Of a DNA stretch of 64,000 nt, positions 44,151 to 52,597 are shown piece after piece. How positions within the stretch are numbered: the stretch's first letter is position 1; every line of letters begins with the position of its first letter. Location: assembly GCF_009709575.1 (NCBI RefSeq), contig NZ_WIXO01000001.1, positions 3,970,001 to 4,034,000 of the forward strand. The letters run 5' to 3'. The position numbers were made by a program, and so were the translations under genes. The DNA comes from Streptomyces taklimakanensis. Its GTDB lineage: Bacteria > Actinomycetota > Actinomycetes > Streptomycetales > Streptomycetaceae. Under the pieces are notes generated by a model that was not told the DNA's origin, searched no databases, and saw only the letters and a list, made by a program, of their open reading frames with translations.

Positions 44151-45698
44151 ATGACGACTCTCACCGGCACCACCGGAACCCTGGTCCGCAACGCCCTCGC
44201 CGTCCTCCAGCCGGGCTTCACCGGCACCACCGCGCCCGACTGGCTGCTGCGGCGGCTGGACGAGGGGCTCACCGCCGTGGGCCTGTTCGGGCGCAACATC
44301 ACCTCTCCCGCGCAGTTGGCCGCGCTCACCGCCCGGCTGCGCGGTGTCCGCCCCGAGGTGCTGGTCGCCATCGACGAGGAGGGCGGCGACGTCACCCGTC
44401 TGGAGGCGCGCACCGGCTCCTCCTTCCCCGGCAACCTCGCCCTGGGCGCGGTCGACGACCCCGATCTGACCCGTGCCGTCGCCCGTGAACTGGGGCGCCG
44501 GCTGGCCGAGTGCGGCGTCAACCTCGACTGGGCGCCGTCGGCCGACGTCAACTCCAACCCCGACAACCCGGTCATCGGCGTCCGTTCCTTCGGCGCCGAA
44601 CCGGACCTGGTGGCCCGGCACACCGCCGCCTGGGTCGAGGGACTGCAGTCGGCCGGGGTCGCCGCCTGCACCAAGCACTTCCCGGGGCACGGGGACACCA
44701 GCGTCGACTCCCACCACGCCCTGCCCCGCATCGACGCCGACCCGGACACCCTGCACGACCGCGAACTCGTCCCGTTCCGGGCGGCGGTCGCCGCGGGCAG
44801 CAAGTGCGTGATGAGCGCGCACATCCTGCTGCCCGCCCTCGACCCCGACCTCCCGGGGACCCTCAGCCCCACGGTCCTGAACGGGCTGCTGCGCGCGCCC
44901 CGGCAGGAGGGCGGACTCGGCTTCGACGGGCTGGTCGTCACCGACGGCATGGAGATGCGGGCCGTCGCGGCGACCTACGGCATCGAGCGGGGCAGTGTGA
45001 TGGCCGTCGCCGCGGGCGCCGACGCCATCTGCGTCGGCGGAGGGCTGGCCGACGAGGAGACCGTGCTGCGGCTGCGTGACGCCCTGGTGCGGGCCGTCGT
45101 CGAGGGGGAACTGCCGGAGGAGCGGCTCGCCGACGCCGCCGACCGCGTCCGCGCCCTGGCCCGCTGGGCCGCCGCCCGGGCCACCGCGCGGAGCGGCGGG
45201 GAGGCCGTACCGTCGGATCCGGGAATCGGGCTGGCCGCGGCCCGCCGGGCGCTGAAGGTCACCGCCACCGAGGACCACACCCCCCTGACCGGGCCGCCGT
45301 ACGTCGCCGCCTTCACCCCTGTCGCCAACATCGCCGTCGGCGACGAGACCCCCTGGGGCCTGGCCGCCGAGCTGGAGGAGCTCCTCCCGGGCACCACGAC
45401 CGGCTCGTGGGGCCGGGAACAGGCCGCGGCGGCGGGTACGGAAGCGCTGGTGGAGCGGGTGCTGGCGGAGGCGGCCGGTCGTAGGATCGTCGCAGTGGTA
45501 CGCGACGTCCACCGGCACCCCTGGATGGCGAACGCCCTGGACGCCCTGCTCACCGCCCGCCCGGACACGGTCGTGGTCGAGATGGGACTGCCCCAGGCGC
45601 CACCGTCCGGAACGCTCCACATCGCGACCCACGGCGCCGCCCGCGTCTGCGGACGGGCCGCCGCGGAGGTCGTCGCCGGCCGGGGGGCCGACGGCTGA
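44151..45698 (+). CDS. dasD: Family 3 beta-N-acetylhexosaminidase DasD
   Basis: A 515-residue GH3 enzyme. The NagZ-type signature KHFPGHGDT (about residue 178) carries the His-Asp acid/base pair, and VTDGMEMRAV (about 263) supplies the nucleophile Asp. No signal peptide, so it acts in the cytosol, cutting imported chitobiose to GlcNAc. The C-terminal third is an alpha/beta domain without catalytic residues. From memory, S. coelicolor has dasD at this position. Confidence 0.92.
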   Translation: MTTLTGTTGTLVRNALAVLQPGFTGTTAPDWLLRRLDEGLTAVGLFGRNITSPAQLAALTARLRGVRPEVLVAIDEEGGDVTRLEARTGSSFPGNLALGAVDDPDLTRAVARELGRRLAECGVNLDWAPSADVNSNPDNPVIGVRSFGAEPDLVARHTAAWVEGLQSAGVAACTKHFPGHGDTSVDSHHALPRIDADPDTLHDRELVPFRAAVAAGSKCVMSAHILLPALDPDLPGTLSPTVLNGLLRAPRQEGGLGFDGLVVTDGMEMRAVAATYGIERGSVMAVAAGADAICVGGGLADEETVLRLRDALVRAVVEGELPEERLADAADRVRALARWAAARATARSGGEAVPSDPGIGLAAARRALKVTATEDHTPLTGPPYVAAFTPVANIAVGDETPWGLAAELEELLPGTTTGSWGREQAAAAGTEALVERVLAEAAGRRIVAVVRDVHRHPWMANALDALLTARPDTVVVEMGLPQAPPSGTLHIATHGAARVCGRAAAEVVAGRGADG

Positions 45699-45742
45699 GC
45701 TCCGCGGACCGCACGCACCACAGACAAACGGGAGGCCCCAGC

Positions 45743-46828
45743 ATGACCGCCACGAACCCGGCCGCGACCCCCGAGCCGCGAGCCGGCCGGCCGGGCCGGA
45801 TCATGTCCGCCGAGATGGCCGAGCAGCCCGCCGTGCTGCGGCGGATCCTCGACGAGGGAGCGTCGGCGATCCGCGAGGTCGCCGAGGGCATCGCGGCGCG
45901 CAACCCCCGCTTCGTGCTGCTCACCGCGCGAGGCACCTCCGACAACGCGGCCCTGTACGCGAAGTACCTGCTGGAGATCCGACTGGGCAGGCCCTGTGGG
46001 CTGACCTCCATGTCCACCACCACCGCCTACCGGGCCGAGCAGGACCTCACCGACTGCCTGGTCGTCGCCGTCAGTCAGTCCGGCGGCTCCCCGGACCTGG
46101 TCGCCTCGACCCGGGCCGCGCGCGAGGCCGGGGCCGTCACCCTGGCGGTCACCAACAACCCCGACTCCCCGTTGGCCGAGGCCGCCGAGTTCCACATCGA
46201 CGTCCTGGCCGGCGAGGAGAAGGCCCTCCCGGCGACCAAGACCTACACCGCCGAGCTGCTGGCCCTGTACCTCCTGGTCGAGGGCCTCCGGGGGAGCGGC
46301 GGCGCGGAGGCGGCCAAGGCCCTGCCCGACCTGGCCGAGTCGGTCCTGGCCCGCCGGGACGAGGTGAGGCGGTTGGCCGCCCGCTACCGCTTCGCCGAAC
46401 GGATGGTCATCACCTCCCGCGGCTACGGCTACCCCACCGCCAAGGAGGCGGCGCTGAAGCTGATGGAGACCAGCTACATCCCGGCGCTGTCCTACTCGGG
46501 CGCCGATCTGCTGCACGGTCCCCTGGCGATGGTCGACAACGTCTCCCCGGTGATCGCCATCGTTCCCGACGGCAAGGGCGGCCGGGCCCTCCAGCCCGTC
46601 CTGGATCGGCTGCGGGACCGCGGTGCCGACCTGGTCGTCGTCGGTCCCGAGCAGCAGGTGGCCGACGCCTCCGCGGGTTTCGTCCTGCCCACCGGGGACG
46701 TGCCCGAGGAGCTCCAGCCGATCCTGGAGATCCTCCCGCTGCAGATGCTGGCGTACGAGGTGACCATCGCCCGGGGGCAGGACCCGGACGCGCCCCGCGC
46801 CCTGGCCAAGGTCACCGAGACCCGCTGA
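45743..46828 (+). CDS. SIS-domain sugar-phosphate isomerase/deaminase (GlmS-like)
   Basis: A 361-residue protein with two SIS domains and no N-terminal glutaminase domain. First domain: TARGTSDNAALYAKYLLE and VAVSQSGGSPDLV. Second domain: SRGYGYPTAKEAALKLMETS and SYSGADLLHGPLAMV, which match the GlmS isomerase half. Without the glutaminase, such proteins can act as NagB-II type glucosamine-6-phosphate deaminases. At the end of the das locus that role would feed amino sugar into glycolysis. I recall nagB at this position in S. coelicolor. The start follows GGGAGG; it is 44 bp after dasD. Confidence 0.85.
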   Translation: MTATNPAATPEPRAGRPGRIMSAEMAEQPAVLRRILDEGASAIREVAEGIAARNPRFVLLTARGTSDNAALYAKYLLEIRLGRPCGLTSMSTTTAYRAEQDLTDCLVVAVSQSGGSPDLVASTRAAREAGAVTLAVTNNPDSPLAEAAEFHIDVLAGEEKALPATKTYTAELLALYLLVEGLRGSGGAEAAKALPDLAESVLARRDEVRRLAARYRFAERMVITSRGYGYPTAKEAALKLMETSYIPALSYSGADLLHGPLAMVDNVSPVIAIVPDGKGGRALQPVLDRLRDRGADLVVVGPEQQVADASAGFVLPTGDVPEELQPILEILPLQMLAYEVTIARGQDPDAPRALAKVTETR

Positions 46829-47325
46829 CCCACCGCCGCCTCCGGCAGGCCCCGCCGGCCCGGTCCGTCGCGTCGACGCTCCGGGGCACGTCCCGGCAGG
46901 CGTGGGACGGGGCCGGTCGGGGGAGAGGAGCCGGAGGCGGTCGGGTCACGGCGTCGCGGCCCGACCGGCGGATCCCCGGAGGGGCCGATCCCGTACGTAC
47001 GGCGGAGGGGCGGCGGACGGAGGGCGCCGAAGACCTCGGGGGACACCCACGGGCCGCGGCGCCGGGACGGGACCCTCAACCCGTCCGGCACCGCAGCCCG
47101 GAGCGATCGAGGACCTGGCGCAGTCAGGGCAGAGAGCGCCGGGTCCCGCTCCGCCCTCCTGTGCGGGGAGGACAGAAGCCTGCCGTCATTGTTCCCTGCG
47201 CCACCCGCCCGTGTCCATGCCTTGAACACAATGTCGGCACGCGGCAACGGCTGTCGTCACTTCTTGCGCACAAGGGCGGAACGCACGGACGTACGCGCGG
47301 TGCGGCCGCCGGTTAGGCTCGCACC
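46829..47325. other. Non-coding gap after the das locus
   Basis: About 500 bp without a convincing gene on either strand. It contains a candidate terminator at 46938-46967. Near the kinase start is TAGGCT (47314-47319), only seven bases before the GTG, suggesting a leaderless transcript. Nothing else is recognised. Confidence 0.6.
46938..46967 (+). terminator. Candidate terminator of the das operon
   Basis: 8-bp arms CGGTCGGG/CCCGACCG with a 14-nt loop about 110 bp after the SIS gene. An alternative 10-bp pairing uses GCCGGTCGGG at 46912-46921. Modest support. Confidence 0.4.
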
Positions 47326-48819
47326 GTGCCCTCCATGAACGACCTCGTACGCCAGCACACCGCCCTCGACGATTCCGACCTGGAGTGGTTGCACCTGCTG
47401 GTCTCCGAGTGGCAGTTGCTCTCCGACCTGTCCTTCGCCGACCTGGTGCTGTGGGTCCCCACCCGGGACGGGACGCGCTACGTCTCCGTCGCGCAGATGC
47501 GCCCCAACACCGGCCCCACCTCCTACCAGGACGACATGGTCGGCCACATGGTGCCGCGCGGGCGCCGGCCGTTGTTGGACGCCGCGCTCGACGAGGGCCG
47601 GATCGTCCGCGAGGGCGACCCCGAGTGGCGCGAGGAGGTGCCGGTACGGGTCGAGTCCATCCCGGTGCGCCGGGAGGGGCGAGTCCTCGGCGTCATCGCC
47701 CGCAACACCAACCTGCTGACGGTGCGGACCCCCAGCCGTCTGGAGCTGACCTATCTGCAGAGCGCTTCCGACCTCGCGCAGATGATCGCCGCGGGAACGT
47801 TTCCCTTCCCCGACCAACAGGTCGACATGGACGCCTCGCCACGCGTCGGCGACGGCCTGATCCGGCTCGGTGCCGACGGCGTCGTCCAGTACGCCAGCCC
47901 CAACGCGCTCTCCGCCTACCACCGGCTCGGTCTCGCCGCCGACCTGGTCGGACTGCACCTGGGCCAGGCCACCGCCGAACTGGCGCCCTCCCGCGGCCCG
48001 GTGGACGAGTCGCTGGTCAAGCTGGCCAGCGGCTGGGCGCCGCGCGAGACCGAGATCGAGGGGAACGGCTGCGTGGTCCAGCTGCGGGCCATCCCGCTCA
48101 AGCCGAAGGGGGCCCGCATCGGTTCGCTCATCCTGCTCCGCGACGTCACCGAACTGCGCCGCAGGGAGCGGGAACTGATCACCAAGGACGCCACCATCCG
48201 GGAGATCCACCACCGGGTGAAGAACAACCTCCAGACCGTCGCCGCCCTGCTGCGCCTCCAGGCCCGGCGGATCGGCGCGGGCAGCGGGGACACCGCGCGG
48301 GAGGCACTGGAGGAGGCCGTCCGCCGGGTCGGGTCGATCGCCATCGTGCACGAGACCCTCTCCCAGACGCTGGACGAGCGCGTGGAGTTCGACGACATAG
48401 CGGACCGGGTGCTGGCGATGGTCGCCGAGATCGCCCCGGGGATGGTCGACGGGCGCCGTACGGGGCACTTCGGCGTGCTGGCGGCGGAGGTGGCCACGCC
48501 GCTGTCGATGGTGCTCACCGAGGTGCTCCAGAACGCGCTGGAGCACGGCTTCCGGCCGGGGGAGCGGGGCACGGTCGAGGTGACCGCCGTCCGCAGTCCG
48601 GGAGCCGGCCGGGAGGAGGGACGGCTGTTGGTCACCGTCCGGGACGACGGGTGCGGCCTGCCCGAGGGCTTCGACGTCCGTACCGCCGGGAACCTGGGCC
48701 TGCAGATCGTACGGACCCTGGTGGAGGGGGAGTTGGGCGGGAGCTTCGACATGGCCCCGGCTCCCCGAGGGGGCACCCGGGTCACCCTGGACATCCCCGT
48801 GGAGCCCGAGCGGCGCTGA
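47326..48819 (+). CDS. pdtaS: PdtaS-type sensor histidine kinase
   Basis: A 497-residue soluble histidine kinase. It has an N-terminal GAF-like PdtaS domain (about 1-150), a PAS domain (about 165-275, DGLIRLGADGVVQYASPNAL), a HisKA_2 phosphoacceptor with EIHHRVKNNLQTV (His about 296), and an HATPase domain with VLQNALEHGF (N box) and DDGCGLPEGF (G1). In mycobacteria PdtaS signals to the antiterminator PdtaR; the partner is not in this window. No transmembrane segments. The GTG start lies only seven bases after TAGGCT, so a leaderless message is likely. Confidence 0.92.
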   Translation: MPSMNDLVRQHTALDDSDLEWLHLLVSEWQLLSDLSFADLVLWVPTRDGTRYVSVAQMRPNTGPTSYQDDMVGHMVPRGRRPLLDAALDEGRIVREGDPEWREEVPVRVESIPVRREGRVLGVIARNTNLLTVRTPSRLELTYLQSASDLAQMIAAGTFPFPDQQVDMDASPRVGDGLIRLGADGVVQYASPNALSAYHRLGLAADLVGLHLGQATAELAPSRGPVDESLVKLASGWAPRETEIEGNGCVVQLRAIPLKPKGARIGSLILLRDVTELRRRERELITKDATIREIHHRVKNNLQTVAALLRLQARRIGAGSGDTAREALEEAVRRVGSIAIVHETLSQTLDERVEFDDIADRVLAMVAEIAPGMVDGRRTGHFGVLAAEVATPLSMVLTEVLQNALEHGFRPGERGTVEVTAVRSPGAGREEGRLLVTVRDDGCGLPEGFDVRTAGNLGLQIVRTLVEGELGGSFDMAPAPRGGTRVTLDIPVEPERR

Positions 48820-48892
48820 CCCGCGCACCCCGGCCGGTGCCGTCCCGTGCCGGTGGGACCCGGCCCGGTGCGCCGGCACCCCGGCAGAGCGA

Positions 48893-48934
48893 CGAGCCCC
48901 GGACCACGGCTGGTGCCGTACGGTCCGGGGCTCG
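48893..48934. terminator. Bidirectional hairpin, kinase and wblE
   Basis: 13-bp arms (CGAGCCCCGGACC) with a 16-nt loop in the 187-bp gap between the convergent kinase and wblE genes. Confidence 0.75.
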
Positions 48935-49006
48935 GCGACGTCGATGCGGTGCGCACTGTGGGCACTGCGCGCTGCGGCTCGGGGGCAGCAGGTGGCGGGG
49001 TGGGCG

Positions 49007-49264
49007 TCAGGCGGTGGCCTTACGCGCCCGGTTGCGGGCGGCGCGGCGCTTCATCGCGCGGCGCTCGTCCTCACTGAGGCCACCCCAGACACCGGAGTCC
49101 TGGCCGGACTCCAGGGCCCACTGCAGGCACTGCTCCATCACGGGGCAGCGGCGGCAGACGGCCTTGGCTTCCTCGATCTGCAGCAGCGCAGGACCGGTGT
49201 TGCCGATGGGGAAGAAGAGCTCGGGGTCTTCCTCGCGGCAAACGGCGTTGTGACGCCAGTCCAT
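49007..49264 (-). CDS. wblE: WhiB-family regulator WblE (WhiB1 orthologue)
   Basis: An 85-residue Wbl protein. The four cluster cysteines appear as Cys9, then CRRCPVMEQC, holding a [4Fe-4S] cluster. The Wbl turn is GVWGGLSEDE, and a basic C-terminal tail (RRAMKRRAARNRARK) binds DNA. The short length and MDWRHNAVCREEDPELFFP start match WhiB1/WblE, which is essential in mycobacteria, binds the principal sigma factor and reacts with nitric oxide. A CRP-like dyad lies about 42 bp upstream. Confidence 0.95.
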   Translation of the reverse strand: MDWRHNAVCREEDPELFFPIGNTGPALLQIEEAKAVCRRCPVMEQCLQWALESGQDSGVWGGLSEDERRAMKRRAARNRARKATA

Positions 49265-49580
49265 GGCTGCTCCATCTCCTACGCGTTGCGGTAATTGCTT
49301 GTGAATGTGAACGCTTTCACGAATCCCTCCGCAAGGGAAGGGGCATCGCCCGACTTCGCCGGGTGTGTCCCAAGGGATGAGGAAGTGGATTCGGGGCTCT
49401 CAAGGGGGTCGGCGTCGACCGTCCCGATCGCCACCAAGAGACTCGCAAACCTCGGCGGCGGATACAACCCCTTCCGGAAAGTTTTTTTTGATTCCTTGGT
49501 GTCGACTAGGTCACAGCCGTACTTCCAGGGGGTGGAAGCTGGCCTAAACGTTCGAGTGAAAGGACTTTCACCACATCCGC
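49265..49580 (-). other. Long wblE upstream region
   Basis: About 315 bp, less GC-rich than its surroundings, with a T8 run at 49482-49489. It holds the CRP-like site at 49306-49321 and a second dyad GTGAAAG-GA-CTTTCAC at 49556-49571 close to the lipid-kinase stop. The length and composition suggest a complex promoter. No gene is seen. Confidence 0.65.
49306..49321. promoter_or_regulatory. CRP-like binding site upstream of wblE
   Basis: TGTGAACGCTTTCACG, a GTGA-N6-TCAC dyad matching the CRP/cAMP-receptor consensus, centred about 49 bp before the wblE start codon. In M. tuberculosis whiB1 is regulated by a CRP homologue, which supports the reading. Not tested here. Confidence 0.6.
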
Positions 49581-50549
49581 TTACACAATCACACGCAGTG
49601 CACGGCGTACACCTGTGAACGTCACACTCGTACGCAGTCCCAGGTGGTCACCGTCCATCTGAAACGGCAGTGGCGCCTGTGATTCCAAGGTGAACTCGGT
49701 CAGATCGTGGAGCGGGACCGCGTGTCGGCCGCGAGGGCCGCGCTCGGGCGTGGAGGTCAGCAGCTGGGTCCCGTAGCGGGTCACCGCGGAGGGGGTGAGC
49801 CGGGTCAGTCCCAGCACGTCCAGGGCGGTGTCGAAGGAGGCGCGGGGAGCCGCGTACACCGGACGGTTCCCCAGGTACGTCCAGGGGGCCGTGTTGCAGA
49901 CTATGCACAGCGCCAGGTCCTCGACCGGATCCTCACCCGGCCGCCTCAGGGTGATCGTCCCGTGCCGGCGGTACGGGTCCCCCAGGAACTGCCGCACGAC
50001 CTGGCGCACGTACAGGGCGTGCGTCGAGCGTCTGCCGCGCTCCCGCTTCTGTTCGACCCGGCCCACCACTCCCGCGTCGAAGCCGAGCCCCGCGCAGAAG
50101 GTGAACCAGCGGGCGGGCACCTCCGCGTCGTCCGTTCCCGGAGTGCCGGCCGCCAGTCCCAGACCGACGGTGCGTTCGCTCCCGGAGTGCAGCGCGTCCA
50201 ACAGCGCCCCGGTGGCCTCCACCGCGTGGTTGGGCAGGCCCAGCGCGCGGGCGAAGACATTGGTCGAGCCGCCGGGCACGACGGCGAGGCGGGGCAGGAC
50301 GTCGGGGTCGGGGCCGTCGCACAGCAGCCCGTTGACGACCTCGTTGACCGTGCCGTCGCCGCCGAGCACGATGACCAGCTCCACCTCCCCGCGCTGGACC
50401 GCCTGTCGTCCCAGGTCGCGCGCGTGCCCCCGGTACTCGGTGGTGGCGACCTCCAGCTTGAGGTCGCTCGCCAGGGCGTGGATGAGGACATCGCGGGTGC
50501 GTGCACTGGTGGTGGTGGCTTTCGGGTTGACCACGAGGAGCGCGCGCAT
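49581..50549 (-). CDS. Diacylglycerol/lipid kinase family protein
   Basis: A 322-residue DAGK-catalytic-domain protein. The nucleotide loop is VLGGDGTVNEVVNGLL (about residue 59-74), followed by PGGSTNVFARALGLP where other members have SGTANDFAR. The C-terminal domain has VVCNTAPWTYLGNRPVYAAP and PFQMDGDHLG, both conserved. It phosphorylates a lipid, probably diacylglycerol or a sphingosine-like compound. The start MRALLVVNPKAT was chosen; MGTLHT six codons upstream is possible. It runs toward wblE in the same direction. Confidence 0.9.
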   Translation of the reverse strand: MRALLVVNPKATTTSARTRDVLIHALASDLKLEVATTEYRGHARDLGRQAVQRGEVELVIVLGGDGTVNEVVNGLLCDGPDPDVLPRLAVVPGGSTNVFARALGLPNHAVEATGALLDALHSGSERTVGLGLAAGTPGTDDAEVPARWFTFCAGLGFDAGVVGRVEQKRERGRRSTHALYVRQVVRQFLGDPYRRHGTITLRRPGEDPVEDLALCIVCNTAPWTYLGNRPVYAAPRASFDTALDVLGLTRLTPSAVTRYGTQLLTSTPERGPRGRHAVPLHDLTEFTLESQAPLPFQMDGDHLGLRTSVTFTGVRRALRVIV

Positions 50550-50713
50550 GGTGTGCAGCGTACCCATCCGCCGGGGGAGGAGGCCGATCGGCCTGGAGCG
50601 GGGCGACCGGTCGGGGCGAGCGGAGGGGAGCCGGAGGAAAGGCGGCGGAAGAGGGACGGAAGGCAGGTGGAAGGGGACGGTCGGTGCGGGAAGGTCCCGG
50701 CTACCCTGGCGGG

Positions 50714-51163
50714 GTGAGCACGGACGCATCCCCCACCGAGGCCCCCCGCACCTCCGAAGCCTCCCGCCCGGCCCGGATCACCACCGCCGCCGCGCTGGTG
50801 GCGGCACAGGGCGTGGTGGTCGCGGCCCTGGGAGTGACGATGCTGGTCATGCTGCCGGCCGGACGCCACGCCGACGACCCGGTGCAGGCCCTCGCCGGAG
50901 GCGTGACCGTGCTGGCGCTGTCCGTGCTGCCGCTGGCGGCCGCCCGTGGGCTGTGGCGGCTGCGTCGGTGGAGCCGCGGGCCGGCCGTGATCGTCCAGCT
51001 CATGGCCGCACCGGCGGGCTGGCAGATGGCGCAGAACGGCGGTGTGTGGTCCGCGCTCGGAGCCGCCATCGCGCTCACCGCGCTGGCCGTGCTGGTCTGC
51101 CTGGTGAACCCCACCGCCACCGAGGCGCTGGGCATCGGCCCCCGCCGGTCGGAGGAGGGCTGA
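50714..51163 (+). CDS. Small multi-pass membrane protein
   Basis: A 149-residue membrane protein with about four hydrophobic segments (for example ALVAAQGVVVAALGVTMLVM and ALGAAIALTALAVLVCLV) and a Thr/Pro/Ser N-terminus. I do not recognise a named family. The GTG lies seven bases after TACCCT (50702-50707), so translation is probably leaderless. It is divergent from the lipid kinase and convergent with sigH; no operon partner. Confidence 0.75.
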   Translation: MSTDASPTEAPRTSEASRPARITTAAALVAAQGVVVAALGVTMLVMLPAGRHADDPVQALAGGVTVLALSVLPLAAARGLWRLRRWSRGPAVIVQLMAAPAGWQMAQNGGVWSALGAAIALTALAVLVCLVNPTATEALGIGPRRSEEG

Positions 51164-51203
51164 TCCCGACCCGACCCGAGCCGTGGCCAGGACCGGGACG
51201 GAC

Positions 51204-52145
51204 CTACTCCTCCACCAGCAGCCGGTCGCGTAGCTGGGCGAGGGTGCGGGCCAGCAGACGGGAGACGTGCATCTGGGAGATGCCAACCTCCTGGGCGATC
51301 TGCGACTGGGTCATGTTGCCGAAGAACCGCAGCAACAGGATCTTCTTCTCGCGGGGCGGGAGCTGCTCCAGCAGGGGCTTGAGCGACTCCCGGTACTCCA
51401 CGCCCTCCAGCGCGTCGTCCTCGGCCCCGAGGGTGTCGGCGACCGCGGGCGACTCGTCGTCGGTGTCCGGGACGTCGAGGGAGAGCGTGCTGTAGGCGTT
51501 CGCCGACTCCAGGCCCTCCAGCACCTCCTCCTCGGAGATCGACAGACGCTCGGCCAGCTCGTGGACGGTCGGGGCGCGACCGTGCTGCTGGGACAGCTCG
51601 GCGGTGGCCGTCGTCAGGGACAGCCGCAGCTCCTGGAGTCTGCGCGGCACCCGCACCGCCCAGCCCTTGTCGCGGAAGTGTCGTTTGATCTCGCCGACGA
51701 CCGTCGGGGTGGCGTAGGTGGAGAACTCCACGCCGCGCTCCGGGTCGAAGCGGTCCACCGACTTGATCAGACCGATCGTGGCGACCTGGGTCAGGTCGTC
51801 CAACGGCTCGCCCCGGTTGCGGAAGCGCCGCGCCAAGTGCTCCACGAGCGGCAGGTGCATCCGCACCAGGGCGTTGCGCAGCTCGGCGCGCTCCGGGGAG
51901 TCCTCCGGCAGGGAACGCAGTCTGACGAAGAGGTCCTTCGCGCCGTTGCGATCCTGCGGTTCGGGCTGACGGTGGACGTACGCGCCGCCCACGTACCTGC
52001 CGTCCCGCTCGTCTTCCATGGTGCCCGCCCACTCTGACCGCTGGTGAGGATCGGCTGGATGAGGCCGGGCGTGCTGCTCGGGAATGACCGGGCTCGCCGC
52101 CTTCTCGTGGCGGCCCGTCCGCGTTTCGTGCTCCAGGTCGTTCAC
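51204..52145 (-). CDS. sigH: SigB-family stress sigma factor SigH
   Basis: A 313-residue sigma-70 of the SigB/SigF type. Region 2 has DDLTQVATIGLIKSVDRFDP, region 3 includes VPRRLQELRLSL, and region 4 has MTQSQIAQEVGISQMHVSRL. In S. coelicolor SigH is osmotic and developmental and is held by PrsH. The GTG at 52145 (VNDLEHET) follows AAGGGGG by five bases. A GTG at 52187 (VTDAHGPV) overlaps the prsH stop and would give 327 residues; an ATG at 52019 would give 271. Multiple forms are known for SigH and the three starts fit that. Confidence 0.9.
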   Translation of the reverse strand: MNDLEHETRTGRHEKAASPVIPEQHARPHPADPHQRSEWAGTMEDERDGRYVGGAYVHRQPEPQDRNGAKDLFVRLRSLPEDSPERAELRNALVRMHLPLVEHLARRFRNRGEPLDDLTQVATIGLIKSVDRFDPERGVEFSTYATPTVVGEIKRHFRDKGWAVRVPRRLQELRLSLTTATAELSQQHGRAPTVHELAERLSISEEEVLEGLESANAYSTLSLDVPDTDDESPAVADTLGAEDDALEGVEYRESLKPLLEQLPPREKKILLLRFFGNMTQSQIAQEVGISQMHVSRLLARTLAQLRDRLLVEE

Positions 52146-52183
52146 ACCGACCCCCTTGTCCCGTACCGGCCCGTGTGCGTCGG

Positions 52184-52597
52184 TCACGGCGCTCCTGGAC
52201 CGGCGCCGCGCTTCTTGTGCAGGCTGATGCTGACCGTGCGATCCTCGGCCACGGCCGAGTCGACCTCGCCGGCCAGTGCGGAGAGCACCGTCCAGGCGAA
52301 GGTGTCGCGCTCGGGCGCGCGGCCGTCGGTCGTGGGCGCCGACACCGTCACCCACAGTGAGTCCCCGACGAGCTTGAAGACGCAGCTCAACACGCTGCCG
52401 GGGACCGCTTGCTGGAGCAGGATGGCGCACGCCTCGTCGACGGCGATGCGCAGATCCTCGATCTCGTCGAGGGTGAAGTCCAAACGGGCCGCGAGACCGG
52501 CTGTGGCGGTACGCAGCACCGACAGGTAGGCGCCCGCAGCGGGGAGCCGGACCTCGACGAAGTCCTGCGTCCCGGGCTCGCCTGCGATCTGGGACAC
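52184..52597 (-). CDS. prsH: RsbW-like anti-sigma factor PrsH
   Basis: A 137-residue GHKL-ATPase anti-sigma factor. The N box region reads IEDLRIAVDEACAILLQQ (about residues 40-57), the G regions are weak as in this group, and the end SISLHKKRGAGPGAP is basic. It binds and inactivates the adjacent SigH. The GTG start (VSQIAGEP) follows TTGGAGGTGA. Its stop overlaps the upstream GTG of sigH (GTGA), so the long form would be translationally coupled. A BldD-like dyad lies about 165 bp upstream. Confidence 0.88.
   Translation of the reverse strand: MSQIAGEPGTQDFVEVRLPAAGAYLSVLRTATAGLAARLDFTLDEIEDLRIAVDEACAILLQQAVPGSVLSCVFKLVGDSLWVTVSAPTTDGRAPERDTFAWTVLSALAGEVDSAVAEDRTVSISLHKKRGAGPGAP

Noticed and set aside
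43206-45632. An 808-residue frame opposite dasC and dasD
   Set aside because: Antisense shadow; the das genes have full family signatures.
46902-47225. A 107-residue frame after the das locus
   Set aside because: Composition typical of non-coding GC-rich DNA and no ribosome site or motif.
49462-49498. GGAAT and GTT near wblE as a SigR promoter
   Set aside because: The spacing is 22 rather than 18 bases.
49556-49571. GTGAAAGGACTTTCAC as a second CRP site
   Set aside because: It has eight central bases between GTGA and TCAC, not six, so it does not fit CRP.
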